Positions 33,579 through 43,716 are shown, counted from the first letter of the stretch. The stretch is 64,000 nt of DNA from Marinobacter sediminum (GCF_023657445.1 NZ_JAGTWY010000001.1:1798001-1862000); one strand, 5' to 3'. Numbers and translations are program-made. The notes: generated by a model not told the origin, from the sequence alone.

Positions 33579-33602
33579 ACCAGGTTGAGATCGGAGTAAG
33601 TC

Positions 33603-33803
33603 ATGAACGAAGCAGTTTTTTCCCAGATCGCCATGCTGGTGTTTCTGACTGGCCTCATTGTCTGGATGGGTTTCATAGTTTGGGATCTGGCCAAGAAATC
33701 CCAGGCCGGTAAATTCGGCACCATTGCCCTGTTTACCGTCCTGGGCGCCGGCGTCATCGGTTTTATCGTAAAGACCATACTGGTTGAAATCATGAACTTC
33801 TGA
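33603..33803 (+). CDS. DUF2788 small membrane protein
   Basis: A 66-residue protein with two hydrophobic segments (IAMLVFLTGLIVWMGFIVW and FGTIALFTVLGAGVIGFIV) joined by the charged DLAKKSQAGK. This layout and the joining motif are typical of the DUF2788 family. No function is known. GGAG lies 7 bp before the ATG. Confidence 0.85.
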   Translation: MNEAVFSQIAMLVFLTGLIVWMGFIVWDLAKKSQAGKFGTIALFTVLGAGVIGFIVKTILVEIMNF

Positions 33804-33821
33804 CGCCTTACAGGCCACTTT

Positions 33822-33843
33822 ACGACCACCATCGCGTGGTCGT
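33822..33843 (+). terminator. Hairpin after DUF2788 gene
   Basis: ACGACCAC and GTGGTCGT form an 8-bp perfect stem 18 bp after the stop. There is no immediate T-run (CCCCTTTT follows about 15 bp later), so termination here is only probable. Confidence 0.5.
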
Positions 33844-33902
33844 ATCATCCCATCCCCTTTTAAACATCATCTGAATCGACTCTAGAGCAAGGACCAAGCC
33901 TG

Positions 33903-34829
33903 ATGTGGTTTCGTAATGCCCGTGTTTTCCGTTTTACCAAACCTTTCGATATCTCTGACGAAGAGCTGGCTGAAAAGCTACAGGCTGACGCCTTTAAACC
34001 CTGTGGGCCACAGGAAACCACCCGACAGGGCTGGGTGCCCCCGCTGGGCAAGCATGGCGAGCAACTGGTGCACAGCGCCAATGGCTACCACCTGATCGCC
34101 CTGCGCAAGGAAGAGAAAATCCTGCCGGGCCCGGTGGTGAAAGAGGCGGTGGAAGAAAAAGCCGAGGCCATCGAAATTGAACAGGGCCGTAAAGTCCGCC
34201 GCAAGGAAAAGGACGAAATCAAGGAACAGGTGATGTTGGAAATGCTGCCCCAGGCATTTTCGAAGAATCGCAGATGTTTTGCGTACCTCGCGCCCAAGGA
34301 CGGCGTTCTTGTCGTTGACGCCGGCTCTGCCAAACAGGCCGAGGACCTGGCCTCAACCCTACGCAAGAGCCTCGGATCCCTGCCCGTTCGCCCACCCGCT
34401 GTGGAGCAGGCTCCCGCCTTCACCTTCACAGGCTGGCTTAACGAGACCATCGACCTGCCCGCTCAGATCGTTCTGGGCAGCGAGTGCGAACTGAAAGATC
34501 CGTCCGAAGACGGTGGCGTGGTCCGCTGCAAGGGATTGGACCTGAAGGCGGACGAAATCCGCAACCACCTGGACGCAGGCATGCAGGTGACCAAGCTGTC
34601 ACTCACCTGGGACGACAACGTATCCTTCGTGCTGGACGAGGAACTGGGTATCCGCCGACTGAAATTTGGCGAGACGCTGCAGGACCAGCTGGATGATGTG
34701 GATGTGGACGACGCCGTTGCAAAGTTCGACGCCGCATTCACACTGATGACCCTGGAACTTTCACGTCTCTTCCCCGGCTTGCTGGAAGCACTGGGCGGAG
34801 AGGATCGATCCGCGATCGTAGAGGAATGA
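33903..34829 (+). CDS. rdgC: Recombination-associated protein RdgC
   Basis: A 308-residue protein of normal RdgC length. Its N-terminus MWFRNARVFRFTKPFD, the segment GWVPPLGKHGEQLVH and the C-terminal VDDAVAKFDAAFTLMTLEL are family features. RdgC forms a ring on DNA and limits RecA-driven recombination. Its stop faces that of the acetyltransferase gene, with 21 bp between them. Confidence 0.94.
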   Translation: MWFRNARVFRFTKPFDISDEELAEKLQADAFKPCGPQETTRQGWVPPLGKHGEQLVHSANGYHLIALRKEEKILPGPVVKEAVEEKAEAIEIEQGRKVRRKEKDEIKEQVMLEMLPQAFSKNRRCFAYLAPKDGVLVVDAGSAKQAEDLASTLRKSLGSLPVRPPAVEQAPAFTFTGWLNETIDLPAQIVLGSECELKDPSEDGGVVRCKGLDLKADEIRNHLDAGMQVTKLSLTWDDNVSFVLDEELGIRRLKFGETLQDQLDDVDVDDAVAKFDAAFTLMTLELSRLFPGLLEALGGEDRSAIVEE

Positions 34830-34850
34830 TTCTCTCGGGCAAGGGTTTCC

Positions 34851-37595
34851 TCAGTGGACGCTCTTGCTCAACCGCTCCCTCTGCCAGTCCTTCTCCGGCT
34901 CATTCAATACCAGACGCAGATCCATGACCTCCTCCTCGGGATTGAACTTGATCTCAAAGCCAAGATGTTCCGACAGCTGCAGCATAGGCCGGTTATCCGG
35001 TAGCACGTTACCAACCATTTCCATGGTACCTCTGTCGCGGCAGTAATCGATCATCTTCTGCATCAGCGCGACACCCAGACCTTCCCCCTTCATTTTGTCA
35101 TGGACCATCACGGCAAATTCACACTGCAAATTGTCTGCATCTGTCCAGGTACGCACGGTTCCCAGAGTTTCTTCCCCCTCATCATCTTCCCTGGGCGCGT
35201 TGGCTATAAACACCATCTCCCGGTCGTAGTCGATCTGCACCATTTGGGCAACGTCTTCCCGGGAGAAATGCTTGCGGTACTGAAAGAAGCGATAGCGGAT
35301 AGACTCCGGTGACTGCAGTTCATGAAAGGCCCGATGGGCAGGCTCGTCTTCCGCCAGCACTGGTCTGATAATCACCCGGCGGCCCGATTTCGGTAACACG
35401 ATCCACTCTTCCAGTTCCCTTGGGTACGGCTGAATGATGGGCCGGCCAGGTTTCTCGGCCAGATTAATAGCGATGTTCACAGCGACTGCCCCCTGGTCAT
35501 TGAACAGCAGCGGTGAAATCTCAAGGCCCTGAATCTGGGGAATATCAATGACAATCTGGGACAGGGTGACCAGGGTTTCAGACACCGCCCGGATATCTTC
35601 CTCCGGCCTCAGGCTGTGCTCCTTGAGCAACTTGTACATATAGGTCCGGCGCAGCAGTTCACGCGCCAGCACCATATTCAGTGGTGGCAGCGCAATCTGG
35701 CGATCGGTCAGGACATTGATCTGGGCACCGGCTGCGCCACAAACCACCAGCGGCCCAAACAACGAATCGCGAGTAATCCCCACACTGAACTCAATACCGC
35801 CCACATGCTGGTAGGAACGCTGCACCGCAAAGCCAAGAAATCCGCTTTCCGGGAAATGTTTCTGGTATTCGCCCATCAGGAACCGGCAGGCATCCATGAT
35901 TGCCGCCTCGCTGTTCAGTTTCTGCATCGTGCCTTTGTACCGGCGTTGGGTAGGGCTGAGGTTCAGGAACGGGTGGCACGCCTGCTCATGAATAATGGTG
36001 ATGTCTACGGGGCGTCGCTCCACAGCAAACACCTCCAACACCTCTTCCATGTCATCGCAGTACATTGTGTCGATGGTGCTGATACCGTATTCCTGGATCA
36101 GATCCCGGGCCTCACGGTTGGAAAGGTGCCTTCGCCCTGCTCTTACCGCGTTCATCACGACACGACGAGTATGGGTTCGGTCGTCAAAATGATCCGTAAA
36201 TGATTCCGGAGTTTCCGTGAGCAGTCGCTGAACCTGTTGGTGCTGAACATGCTGCATAAAGGCCGTAACCGCCTTTTCCGGGCTAAAGAAGGACGGCAAC
36301 CCGGCCCGATAGAACTCTTCCCGGGAGTCCATCACCGTGCTCTGCCCAAGCCAGCAGGTAAATACGTTCAGACGGGTGCCCTTCGAAGCCCGCACCACAG
36401 CATCGGCGATCTGCAGACTGTCTTCGGTCAGACTCGGCGCGTACATCACCAGCACATTGGCCACTTCCGGATCTTTCGCGAGAATCTTGATGGCCTGGCC
36501 ATACAACTCCGGAGAGGCATCGTAGTTGAGGTCGATAGGATTGCGACGAGTCCAGTATGAAGGAAGCAATTCCGCCAGAGCATCTATGGAAGATGGCGAC
36601 AGATCGGCCAGCTCTCCGCCCAGATCCGCTAGCCGGTCCACCGCCAGCACCCCGGGCCCAACACCGTTGGCCATAATCGCCAGGGTTTCCCTGCGCAAGG
36701 GCCGCATCCGGGTCAGGGTTTCCAGGGCATCAAACATCTGCCCCAGACCATCCACTCGCAGCACACCCGCCCGCTGTAGCATGGCGTCGTAGACTGGATC
36801 GCTGCGGGTCAGCCCGGCGGGTAACTCGTGAGGGAACCACTCGGACTCCGGAACCCGTCCCGATTTTACGGCGATAACAGGTTTGGTGCGGGATGCGACT
36901 CGGACCGCCGACATAAAACGACGGGCATTGGGAATGTTCTCAATGTGCAGCAGAATGGCGCGGGTCTGGGTATCCTGAGCCAGGTAATCGATCAGATCAT
37001 CGTGATCGATATCCATGCCATCCCCAAGGGTCAGAAAATAGGAAAAGCCGACACCCCGGGCAAACGCCCAGTCAATGACCGAACTGGCGATGGTTCCCGA
37101 CTGGCCGACAAACGCCACACGACCAGGGATGGCGCCTATATGGGCGTATGTCGCGTTCAGGCTGCGCGCCGGCACCATCAGGCCGATGGTGTTCGGGCCA
37201 AGAACTCGAATACCGGTTTCCTTTGCGGCCTCCCGGACTGCATACATCAGCGGGTGGCCGGTCTTGCTGTGGGTACGGGACATACCACCGGTCATGACAA
37301 TGACGGTGCGGACTCCAGCCTCACCCAGGCGTTTGATCGTTTTGGCCACGGTATCCGGAGGAGTACAGATGATGGCAAGGTCCGGCGAAAAGTCCATCTT
37401 TGAAACTTTTTTGACGCAGGCAACACCATGCACATTGTCGTATTCATTATGGTTAACAACCAGAAGCCGGCCCGGGTAGCCACCCCCCATAAGGTTTCGC
37501 AAAACCATGCCACCAAGATTGTCTGCCCGTTCGGATGCACCGATGACCACAATGGACGAGGGATTGAACAGACTTTCCAGATACCGGGTGCTCAA
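34851..37595 (-). CDS. Pat-type protein lysine acetyltransferase (acyl-CoA-synthetase-like plus GNAT)
   Basis: A 914-residue protein of the YfiQ/Pat class. The first two thirds resemble ADP-forming acyl-CoA synthetase: a CoA-binding start (LFNPSSIVVIGASERADNLG), a ligase part (VAFVGQSGTIASSVIDW) and an ATP-grasp part. The last 160 residues are a GNAT domain (RRVIIRPVLAEDEPAHRAF; VHDKMKGEGLGVALMQKMI). Pat enzymes acetylate lysines of metabolic enzymes such as acetyl-CoA synthetase. The start codon is TTG at 37595, preceded by AAAGGAGAG. The gene is divergent from a histone-deacetylase-like gene, which suggests an acetylation/deacetylation pair. Confidence 0.9.
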   Translation of the reverse strand: MSTRYLESLFNPSSIVVIGASERADNLGGMVLRNLMGGGYPGRLLVVNHNEYDNVHGVACVKKVSKMDFSPDLAIICTPPDTVAKTIKRLGEAGVRTVIVMTGGMSRTHSKTGHPLMYAVREAAKETGIRVLGPNTIGLMVPARSLNATYAHIGAIPGRVAFVGQSGTIASSVIDWAFARGVGFSYFLTLGDGMDIDHDDLIDYLAQDTQTRAILLHIENIPNARRFMSAVRVASRTKPVIAVKSGRVPESEWFPHELPAGLTRSDPVYDAMLQRAGVLRVDGLGQMFDALETLTRMRPLRRETLAIMANGVGPGVLAVDRLADLGGELADLSPSSIDALAELLPSYWTRRNPIDLNYDASPELYGQAIKILAKDPEVANVLVMYAPSLTEDSLQIADAVVRASKGTRLNVFTCWLGQSTVMDSREEFYRAGLPSFFSPEKAVTAFMQHVQHQQVQRLLTETPESFTDHFDDRTHTRRVVMNAVRAGRRHLSNREARDLIQEYGISTIDTMYCDDMEEVLEVFAVERRPVDITIIHEQACHPFLNLSPTQRRYKGTMQKLNSEAAIMDACRFLMGEYQKHFPESGFLGFAVQRSYQHVGGIEFSVGITRDSLFGPLVVCGAAGAQINVLTDRQIALPPLNMVLARELLRRTYMYKLLKEHSLRPEEDIRAVSETLVTLSQIVIDIPQIQGLEISPLLFNDQGAVAVNIAINLAEKPGRPIIQPYPRELEEWIVLPKSGRRVIIRPVLAEDEPAHRAFHELQSPESIRYRFFQYRKHFSREDVAQMVQIDYDREMVFIANAPREDDEGEETLGTVRTWTDADNLQCEFAVMVHDKMKGEGLGVALMQKMIDYCRDRGTMEMVGNVLPDNRPMLQLSEHLGFEIKFNPEEEVMDLRLVLNEPEKDWQRERLSKSVH

Positions 37596-37656
37596 GCTGG
37601 CTCTCCTTTAACTCCGGCCCTGGGGGCCGAGTCGGTGATAACATTAATAACACAGG

Positions 37657-37670
37657 AAACTCATGAGTTT
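37657..37670. promoter_or_regulatory. Perfect 14-bp palindrome between pat-like and deacetylase genes
   Basis: AAACTCATGAGTTT is perfectly self-complementary. It lies 62 bp before the acetyltransferase start and 136 bp before the deacetylase start. A dimeric regulator site is likely, but the regulator is unknown. Confidence 0.5.
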
Positions 37671-37805
37671 ATACCTTATCTTATGCGCACGTTAATTGAT
37701 CTAAAACGTCTATCGTACCTCTAAGACCAAAGAAACACGGCACCCTGTTATTATCCCTGATAAGATTGATAAAAATACAAGCATATTCAAGGCATTCAGA
37801 GACGT

Positions 37806-38729
37806 ATGAGCACGGCATTCTTTTCCCACGATGACTGTCTGAGACACAACATGGGCCCGGAGCATCCGGAGTGCCCGGAGAGGATTTCAACGATCCTCAG
37901 CTACATCGCCGACACTCATCTTGAGCAGGATCTGGACTGGGTAAGGCCGGAAGAGATCACCCGTGATCAATTGCTGTCGGTTCACCCGGAAAAATACCTG
38001 CAGCAACTCGATCTCATGGAGCCGACTCGCGGCCGAGTATTCACCGACCCGGATACAGCCCTGATGCCGGACACGCTCCGCGCCGCCCGACTCGCAGCCG
38101 GCGCAAACATTCAGGCTGTGGATATGGTCATGAGCAGCCAGGTCACCAATGCTTTTATCTGCGCCCGGCCTCCCGGCCACCATGCAGAGCGCAGCAAATC
38201 CATGGGATTCTGCTTTTATAACAACGTTGCACTGGCAGCCATGCGTGCCCTGAACTTCCACCACCTGGAGCGGGTTGCCATCATTGATTTTGATGTACAC
38301 CAGGGCAATGGCACTGTTGATATTGTCAGTGGTGACGAGCGCATTCTCATGTGCTCCAGCTTCCAGCACCCTTTCTATCCACACTCCCACGTGCACCGGC
38401 AGGCGGACAATATCGTCAATGCACCTATTGAAGCCGGATGTTCGGCTCTCGATTATCGAAAAGCGATAGAAGCAGCCTGGGTAAAAAAACTTCAGGACTT
38501 CAAACCACAGGTCATTCTGATCTCAGCCGGATTTGACAGCCACAAGCTGGACCCGATGGCAGAGCTGAATCTGGAAACAGAAGACTATCGCTGGCTGACA
38601 GAGATGGTCACCAATATTGCCAGTGATTATTCCAATGACCGGATCATCTCAACCCTGGAAGGAGGCTATCACCTGAAAGCTCTGGCGGAGAGTGTGACAG
38701 CTCATCTGGAAGTGCTGAACGCCGTCTAG
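37806..38729 (+). CDS. Histone deacetylase-family amidohydrolase
   Basis: A 307-residue class II HDAC-like enzyme. Family features are HPECPERI near the start, the catalytic HH pair in RPPGHHAERSKSMGFC, NNVALAA, the zinc ligands DFDVHQGNG and SAGFDSHKLDPM, and ETEDYRWLTEM. Bacterial members remove acetyl groups from proteins, polyamines or small molecules; the substrate cannot be told from sequence. It is divergent from the acetyltransferase gene and converges with motY, with 11 bp between the stops. Confidence 0.9.
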   Translation: MSTAFFSHDDCLRHNMGPEHPECPERISTILSYIADTHLEQDLDWVRPEEITRDQLLSVHPEKYLQQLDLMEPTRGRVFTDPDTALMPDTLRAARLAAGANIQAVDMVMSSQVTNAFICARPPGHHAERSKSMGFCFYNNVALAAMRALNFHHLERVAIIDFDVHQGNGTVDIVSGDERILMCSSFQHPFYPHSHVHRQADNIVNAPIEAGCSALDYRKAIEAAWVKKLQDFKPQVILISAGFDSHKLDPMAELNLETEDYRWLTEMVTNIASDYSNDRIISTLEGGYHLKALAESVTAHLEVLNAV

Positions 38730-38740
38730 TTGAGCCGGTA

Positions 38741-39658
38741 TCAGCCCGCGGACTCACCACCATAGCCGTTGGCTTGCTGGAACTCTGGCCTCTCACCTTC
38801 CCGCTGAAGGCGAATGGTGGTACGCCGGTTGTCAGCAGGGCGGCGTGAGACCGGGAATTGATCGCCGTGGGCACGAACAATAATCAGGTTTTCAGGAATA
38901 CCCCGCGCTTTAAGGTAGCCAGCAACAACATTGGCACGATCTTCCGATAAAGCACGGTTATCAATTCGGCTTCCCAAACGGTCACTATGACCATCCACGA
39001 AGATGCGTTCGACCGTGGAGTCTGCCAGTACGAAGGTCACAATGTTGTCCAGGAGCTTGCGATCCGCCCCGGAAAGACTGGCACTGCCGCTGTTAAAGGG
39101 GATGCGGGAACGGCGAATCTGATCATAGTTCACCGGCAGAAGGTTAGCTGTGCAGGCACGATAGCGCTCGAACTGACCGGAAAAGTTAATATTTGATACC
39201 TGAACCCTCACAGGGCTGCCATCAAACCAGGATTCTCGGGTGACCGTAGGCCTCATGCCCTCAAGCAGTCCCTGGGCAAGAACCATCGCCTGACGGGTAT
39301 CCAGAAGCACCGGTCGGTTACCGTCAGAAACGTTCACAGAGCCAAGGGGTCTGGGCACAACACCGGGTCGCCAGGCTGGCGCCTCAACAACCAGAGAACC
39401 ACGACCGGGCCGCATCATCGGGTGGTCTGATTCCAGGAAGAAAGACAGGCTCTCTCCGGCCTGGTGCCGGAACACTGCCTTGCCATAGCCGGGAACTTCA
39501 TGCACCAGTGAACACTCGAAAATGGATTCAGCCAGATACCACTGACTGTTTTCAATGCCCGCACCATAGCTTGCCGCGTGTCCGAGAAGCGGCACGCCGG
39601 AGACCAGCGCCAACGCGCCCAGCAGGCTCAGTGTGTGTTTGTGAAGGCTGAATGCCAT
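38741..39658 (-). CDS. motY: Sodium-type flagellar motor protein MotY
   Basis: A 305-residue periplasmic protein with a Sec signal (LGALALVSGVPLLGHA). The MotY N-terminal domain follows (QWYLAESIFECSLVHEVPGYGKAVF), then a C-terminal OmpA/peptidoglycan-binding domain (FVDGHSDRLGSRIDNRALSEDRANVV). MotY forms the T-ring around the stator of fast-rotating polar flagella. The neighbouring divergent genes pyrC-rnt match the pseudomonad order, which supports MotY over a generic OmpA protein. Confidence 0.9.
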   Translation of the reverse strand: MAFSLHKHTLSLLGALALVSGVPLLGHAASYGAGIENSQWYLAESIFECSLVHEVPGYGKAVFRHQAGESLSFFLESDHPMMRPGRGSLVVEAPAWRPGVVPRPLGSVNVSDGNRPVLLDTRQAMVLAQGLLEGMRPTVTRESWFDGSPVRVQVSNINFSGQFERYRACTANLLPVNYDQIRRSRIPFNSGSASLSGADRKLLDNIVTFVLADSTVERIFVDGHSDRLGSRIDNRALSEDRANVVAGYLKARGIPENLIIVRAHGDQFPVSRRPADNRRTTIRLQREGERPEFQQANGYGGESAG

Positions 39659-39820
39659 AACAGGTTACCAATGTGTCCGGAGACTTCAGGTGTTTCAATT
39701 TATAACGGCCAAGCGGTCTGGTTCTTTAGGCCGGTATACAAAAACAAACATTCACGCCTTCTGATATAATTCGCAAAATTTTCAGGGCCGAGGCCCACCG
39801 ATGGCATTGCGGAAACATCC

Positions 39821-40852
39821 ATGACCGATCAGCTCACCCTTACCCGCCCGGACGACTGGCACCTGCACGTTCGTGATGAAGACATTCTCACGAGTGTGGT
39901 ACCCGCTACTGCCGCCTGTTTCGGGCGCGCGATCATCATGCCCAACCTGGTGCCGCCGGTGACCACCACCGCGGAAGCGACAGCCTACCGGGAGCGAATC
40001 CTGGCAGCCGCCACAGGCACCGAGTTCCAGCCCCTGATGACGCTTTATCTGACCGAGAGCACAACCGCAGAAACCATTCGCGATGCCAAGGCGGCCGGTG
40101 TAGTGGCCGCCAAACTGTATCCGGCCGGTGCCACCACCAACTCTGCATCCGGTGTGAAAGATATCCGCAACATCTACCCGGTGCTGGAAGCTATGGCCGA
40201 CTGCGGCATGTTGCTGCTGGTACACGGTGAAGTGACCGACCCGGATATCGACATTTTCGACCGCGAGAAGGTGTTTCTCGAAAGGGTGCTCGCCCCTACC
40301 CTGGAAGCCTTCCCGGGTCTGAAAGTAGTCCTGGAACACATTACCACAGCGGACTCAGCCGAGTTTGTACGGCAGCACAAGGGCGAAAACCTGGCGGCCA
40401 CGCTGACCCCGCAACACCTGATGTATAACCGCAACCATATGCTGGTTGGCGGTATTCGCCCGCACTTATACTGCCTGCCTATCCTCAAGCGCAACCGGCA
40501 TCAGCAGGCCCTGAGGGAAGCCGTCGCCAGCGGTGACAAACGCTTCTTCCTCGGCACCGATTCCGCGCCTCATGCCAAAGACCGGAAGGAAGCTGCCTGC
40601 GGCTGCGCCGGTTGCTACTCCGCCTATGGCGCCATCGGGCTATATGCAGATATTTTTGAGGAACTGGGCATTCTGGACAAACTGGAAGCCTTCGCAAGCT
40701 TCAACGGCGCGGACTTCTATGGTCTACCGAGAAATACCGACACCGTTACCCTGGTTCGGGAACCTTGGACCATGCCGGCTCAGCTGCCTCTGGCAGACGG
40801 CAACATCGTGCCACTGAAAGCGGGTGAAACCGTTAACTGGCGCCTGGCGTAA
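39821..40852 (+). CDS. pyrC: Dihydroorotase
   Basis: A 343-residue class II dihydroorotase. It has the metal site [11 protein letters not shown], the carbamylated Lys in [12 protein letters not shown], later ligands in LLVHGEV and LEHITTADS, and the catalytic Asp in GTDSAPHAK. It closes carbamoyl aspartate to dihydroorotate in pyrimidine synthesis. It is divergent from motY and probably cotranscribed with rnt 41 bp downstream. Confidence 0.95.
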   Translation: MTDQLTLTRPDDWHLHVRDEDILTSVVPATAACFGRAIIMPNLVPPVTTTAEATAYRERILAAATGTEFQPLMTLYLTESTTAETIRDAKAAGVVAAKLYPAGATTNSASGVKDIRNIYPVLEAMADCGMLLLVHGEVTDPDIDIFDREKVFLERVLAPTLEAFPGLKVVLEHITTADSAEFVRQHKGENLAATLTPQHLMYNRNHMLVGGIRPHLYCLPILKRNRHQQALREAVASGDKRFFLGTDSAPHAKDRKEAACGCAGCYSAYGAIGLYADIFEELGILDKLEAFASFNGADFYGLPRNTDTVTLVREPWTMPAQLPLADGNIVPLKAGETVNWRLA

Positions 40853-40893
40853 ACACCCTGACTTTACATCACACGGCCACGACCGGAGTTTTA

Positions 40894-41550
40894 GTGACTG
40901 AAGAAAATAAAGAACCGCATCCAATGTCCCGCCGCTTTCGCGGCTTTTTGCCCGTCGTAGTTGACGTGGAAACCGCCGGATTCAACCCGGAGCGGGATGC
41001 CTTACTGGAAGTGGCCGCGGTGCTGCTGACCATGGACGACGACGGCTATCTGCACCGTGCCGAAACTCACGTACAACAGATTGATCCGTTCGAAGGTGCC
41101 AATCTGGAGCAATCGGCGCTGGATTTTACCGGCATCGACCCCTGGAACCCGGAACGGGAAGCAGTACCTGAACGGGAAGGCCTGAGCGAAATCTTCAGCC
41201 CTATCCGCAAGGCGGTAAAAAACCACGACTGCAAGCGCGCTGTACTTGTTGGCCATAATGCGACATTTGACCACAATTTTGTGTTTGCGGCCGCCATGCG
41301 CTCGGACATCAAACGTAACCCATTCCACCCGTTCTCCACATTCGATACGGCCACTCTTGCCGGACTCGCCTATGGCCACACGGTGCTGGCCCAGGCCTGC
41401 AAGATCGCCGGTATCCCATTCAACAACAAGGAAGCCCACTCTGCCGCCTACGATGCGGAAAAGACTGCAGACCTTTTTTGCGGCATTGTGAATCGCTGGA
41501 AGGACCTGGGTGGTTTTCCACCTCCGATTATCCCGGAAGCCACAGAGTAG
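40894..41550 (+). CDS. rnt: Ribonuclease T
   Basis: A 218-residue DEDDh 3'-5' exonuclease. It has ExoI VVDVETAGFNP, ExoII VGHNATFDHNF and ExoIII HSAAYDAEKTADLF. It trims the 3' ends of tRNA and other stable RNAs as a dimer. I chose the GTG at 40894 because GGAG lies 6 bp upstream and the family has a short N-terminal extension; the ATG at 40924 (MSRRFRGFLP) is the alternative. A strong terminator follows. Confidence 0.93.
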   Translation: MTEENKEPHPMSRRFRGFLPVVVDVETAGFNPERDALLEVAAVLLTMDDDGYLHRAETHVQQIDPFEGANLEQSALDFTGIDPWNPEREAVPEREGLSEIFSPIRKAVKNHDCKRAVLVGHNATFDHNFVFAAAMRSDIKRNPFHPFSTFDTATLAGLAYGHTVLAQACKIAGIPFNNKEAHSAAYDAEKTADLFCGIVNRWKDLGGFPPPIIPEATE

Positions 41551-41556
41551 CCAACA

Positions 41557-41586
41557 TAAAAAACCCCGCCGAAGCGGGGTTTTTTA
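41557..41586. terminator. Bidirectional intrinsic terminator
   Basis: CCCCGC-CGAA-GCGGGG is flanked by A-runs on the left and a T-run on the right. It serves rnt on the plus strand and the fatty acyl reductase gene on the minus strand. Confidence 0.92.
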
Positions 41587-41604
41587 TTGAACGACTGCCA
41601 AAAC

Positions 41605-43590
41605 TTACCAGTAGATGCCACGCATAATGGCTGCGAACGCCACCTGCTCGGACGACACCTTGGGCTTCTGGCCAGACTTGCTGCCCACCGCTGACGGGGA
41701 ATCCGGGAACATCCGGTAACCGGTGTTCATTACGATTTCACCCATTTTCGGAGCCAGTGCATGCAGCACCTGCGCAAAGATACCAAGACGGGTAGCAATA
41801 CGCTTCGGGCGGTACACAATCGCTTCGGCCACCATATCTGCTGCTTCGTCCGGCGTCAGCGTCGGTACCGAATCGTAGATCTTGGTAGGCGCGATCATGG
41901 GAGTCTTCACCAGCGGCATGTTAATGGTGGTGAAGGTCACATTGCGGTCCGACCACTCTGCAGCCGCACAGCGACTGAACGCATCCAGCGCAGACTTGGA
42001 CGCGACATACGCCGAGAACCGTGGCGCATTGGTCAGCACGCCAATAGAAGAGATGTTGATTACGTGACCGCGACGACGTTCCAGCATGGCCGGAGCAAAA
42101 CCCATAATCAGGCGCACGGAACCGAAATAGTTCAGCTGCATGGTGCGTTCAAAGTCATGGAATCGGTCAAAGGACAAATCCAGTGAACGGCGAATGGAGC
42201 GGCCAGCATTGTTCACCAGGACATCGACGGCACCATGGTTGTCCAGGACCGTCTTCACGAACCGGTCAGCGTCTTCCATTTCGGAGAAGTCGCACTGGTA
42301 CGCGTGCACGCTGGCGCCTCTGGATTCGAGCTCCGCAGCTACCTCATGCAGTCGCTCCGGCTTGCGTGCACCAATAACCAGAATGGCACCCGCATCCGCC
42401 AGCTTCTGAGCAGTAGCCAAACCAATACCCGAGGTCGCGCCGGTCACTACGCATACCCGTCCCTCAACGGTTCCCCGCAGCGTGCGGTCCTTGAAAAGAT
42501 CAGGATCCAGATTGCGCTCCCAATGATCCCAGATCACCGCGGAATAATCCGGAAGGCGCGGCACTTCAATGCCCGTGTCCTTGAGCACGCGCTCTGTTTC
42601 CCGCGCATCAAACCGGGTTGGGTAATTGATAAACGACATGACCGAAGGCGGAATACCCATGTCGTCGAGCACCGCGCTGGTGAGGCGTTTGACAGGCGGC
42701 AGACTCTTCAGGCTCTGTCGAATGAACGGCGGAATAAAGCCGAACATACGGGAATCGATACGCATCCCCATCTTGGGCGCGTGGCCGGCTTCGGAAAAAA
42801 TGTTGAGTATTTCGCCGACTTTGTACGGATCAGAATCCACCAGGTGGAAGCAGTTGCCATCTTCACCTTCCAGATGGGCAATGTGGTCCATGGCGTTGAC
42901 CACAAAATCCACCGGCACAATATTCAGGCGACCACCCTCGATACCGATTGTCGGCACCCACTGGGGCAACGCGTTGCGGATTTTCTGGATCATCTTGAAG
43001 AAATAATAGGGGCCGTCCACCTTGTCCATTTCACCGGTTTTCGAATGGCCAATAACCATACCGGGACGGTAAATACGGAAAGGTACTTTGCACTCTTCCC
43101 GCACCACTTTCTCAGATTCGTGCTTGGTCGAAAGGTACGGATGATCAAGCTTTTCCGCCTCCTCAAACATGTCCTCCCGGAAAGTGCCCTTGAACAGGCC
43201 GGCCGCCGCAATAGAAGAAACATGATGGAAGTGTTTGGCACCCATCGCTTCAGCCGCATTGACGGCGGCGCGAGTCCCTTCAATGTTGGTAGCCTGCTGG
43301 GCCTCTTCGTCGGCACCCATGTCATAAACGGCAGCCAGATGGAAGAAATGATCAATCGTGCCCTTCAGGGACTTCATGGTCTTGGCGTCGATACCAAGAT
43401 TTGGGCTGGTCAGATCGCCAGTGACGGCCTTGACCTGAGATTCATCTGCACCCCAGCGTTCTCTCAGAATATCGAGTTTGCCCTGGGACTGCTCACGTAC
43501 CAGAACGTAAACAGTACCCCCGCGTGCCAGCAGTTTTTCCACGAGAAAACGGCCAATAAATCCGGTCCCGCCCGTCAGGAAGTAGTTCAT
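41605..43590 (-). CDS. Fatty acyl-CoA/fatty aldehyde reductase (fatty-alcohol forming)
   Basis: This 661-residue protein has two Rossmann domains. The first is like plant and animal FARs, with NADP motif FLTGGTGFIGRFLVEKLL at residues 4-21, YRPGMVIGHSKTG, and the Tyr/Lys pair of HPYLSTKHESEK. The second is an SDR (VTGATSGIGLATAQ; NISSIGVLTNAPRFSAYVAS, with Lys after it). I recognise it as nearly the same as the Marinobacter aquaeolei enzyme that reduces acyl-CoA and aldehydes to fatty alcohols for wax esters. A TTG one codon before the ATG at 43590 is in frame. The gene stands alone, with a terminator after it and paired palindromes about 130-180 bp upstream. Confidence 0.92.
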   Translation of the reverse strand: MNYFLTGGTGFIGRFLVEKLLARGGTVYVLVREQSQGKLDILRERWGADESQVKAVTGDLTSPNLGIDAKTMKSLKGTIDHFFHLAAVYDMGADEEAQQATNIEGTRAAVNAAEAMGAKHFHHVSSIAAAGLFKGTFREDMFEEAEKLDHPYLSTKHESEKVVREECKVPFRIYRPGMVIGHSKTGEMDKVDGPYYFFKMIQKIRNALPQWVPTIGIEGGRLNIVPVDFVVNAMDHIAHLEGEDGNCFHLVDSDPYKVGEILNIFSEAGHAPKMGMRIDSRMFGFIPPFIRQSLKSLPPVKRLTSAVLDDMGIPPSVMSFINYPTRFDARETERVLKDTGIEVPRLPDYSAVIWDHWERNLDPDLFKDRTLRGTVEGRVCVVTGATSGIGLATAQKLADAGAILVIGARKPERLHEVAAELESRGASVHAYQCDFSEMEDADRFVKTVLDNHGAVDVLVNNAGRSIRRSLDLSFDRFHDFERTMQLNYFGSVRLIMGFAPAMLERRRGHVINISSIGVLTNAPRFSAYVASKSALDAFSRCAAAEWSDRNVTFTTINMPLVKTPMIAPTKIYDSVPTLTPDEAADMVAEAIVYRPKRIATRLGIFAQVLHALAPKMGEIVMNTGYRMFPDSPSAVGSKSGQKPKVSSEQVAFAAIMRGIYW

Positions 43591-43716
43591 CAATTATCCA
43601 CCCTGCTTGTTGCTTAGTTGTTGTCTGTCCATGCCGGCCTCGTTCGACTAAAGTCGTAGAGCTTTCCGGAAACGTCGGCATTGTACTTAATTGCAACCTT
43701 TATGTATCGAACTTTT

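Noticed and set aside
32811..33848. A 345-residue open frame opposite yaaA and the DUF2788 gene
   Set aside because: It spans two real genes and their gap on the other strand, as a shadow would.
42235..43617. A 460-residue open frame opposite the fatty acyl reductase
   Set aside because: The reductase on the other strand is strongly conserved; the antisense frame has no protein-like motif.
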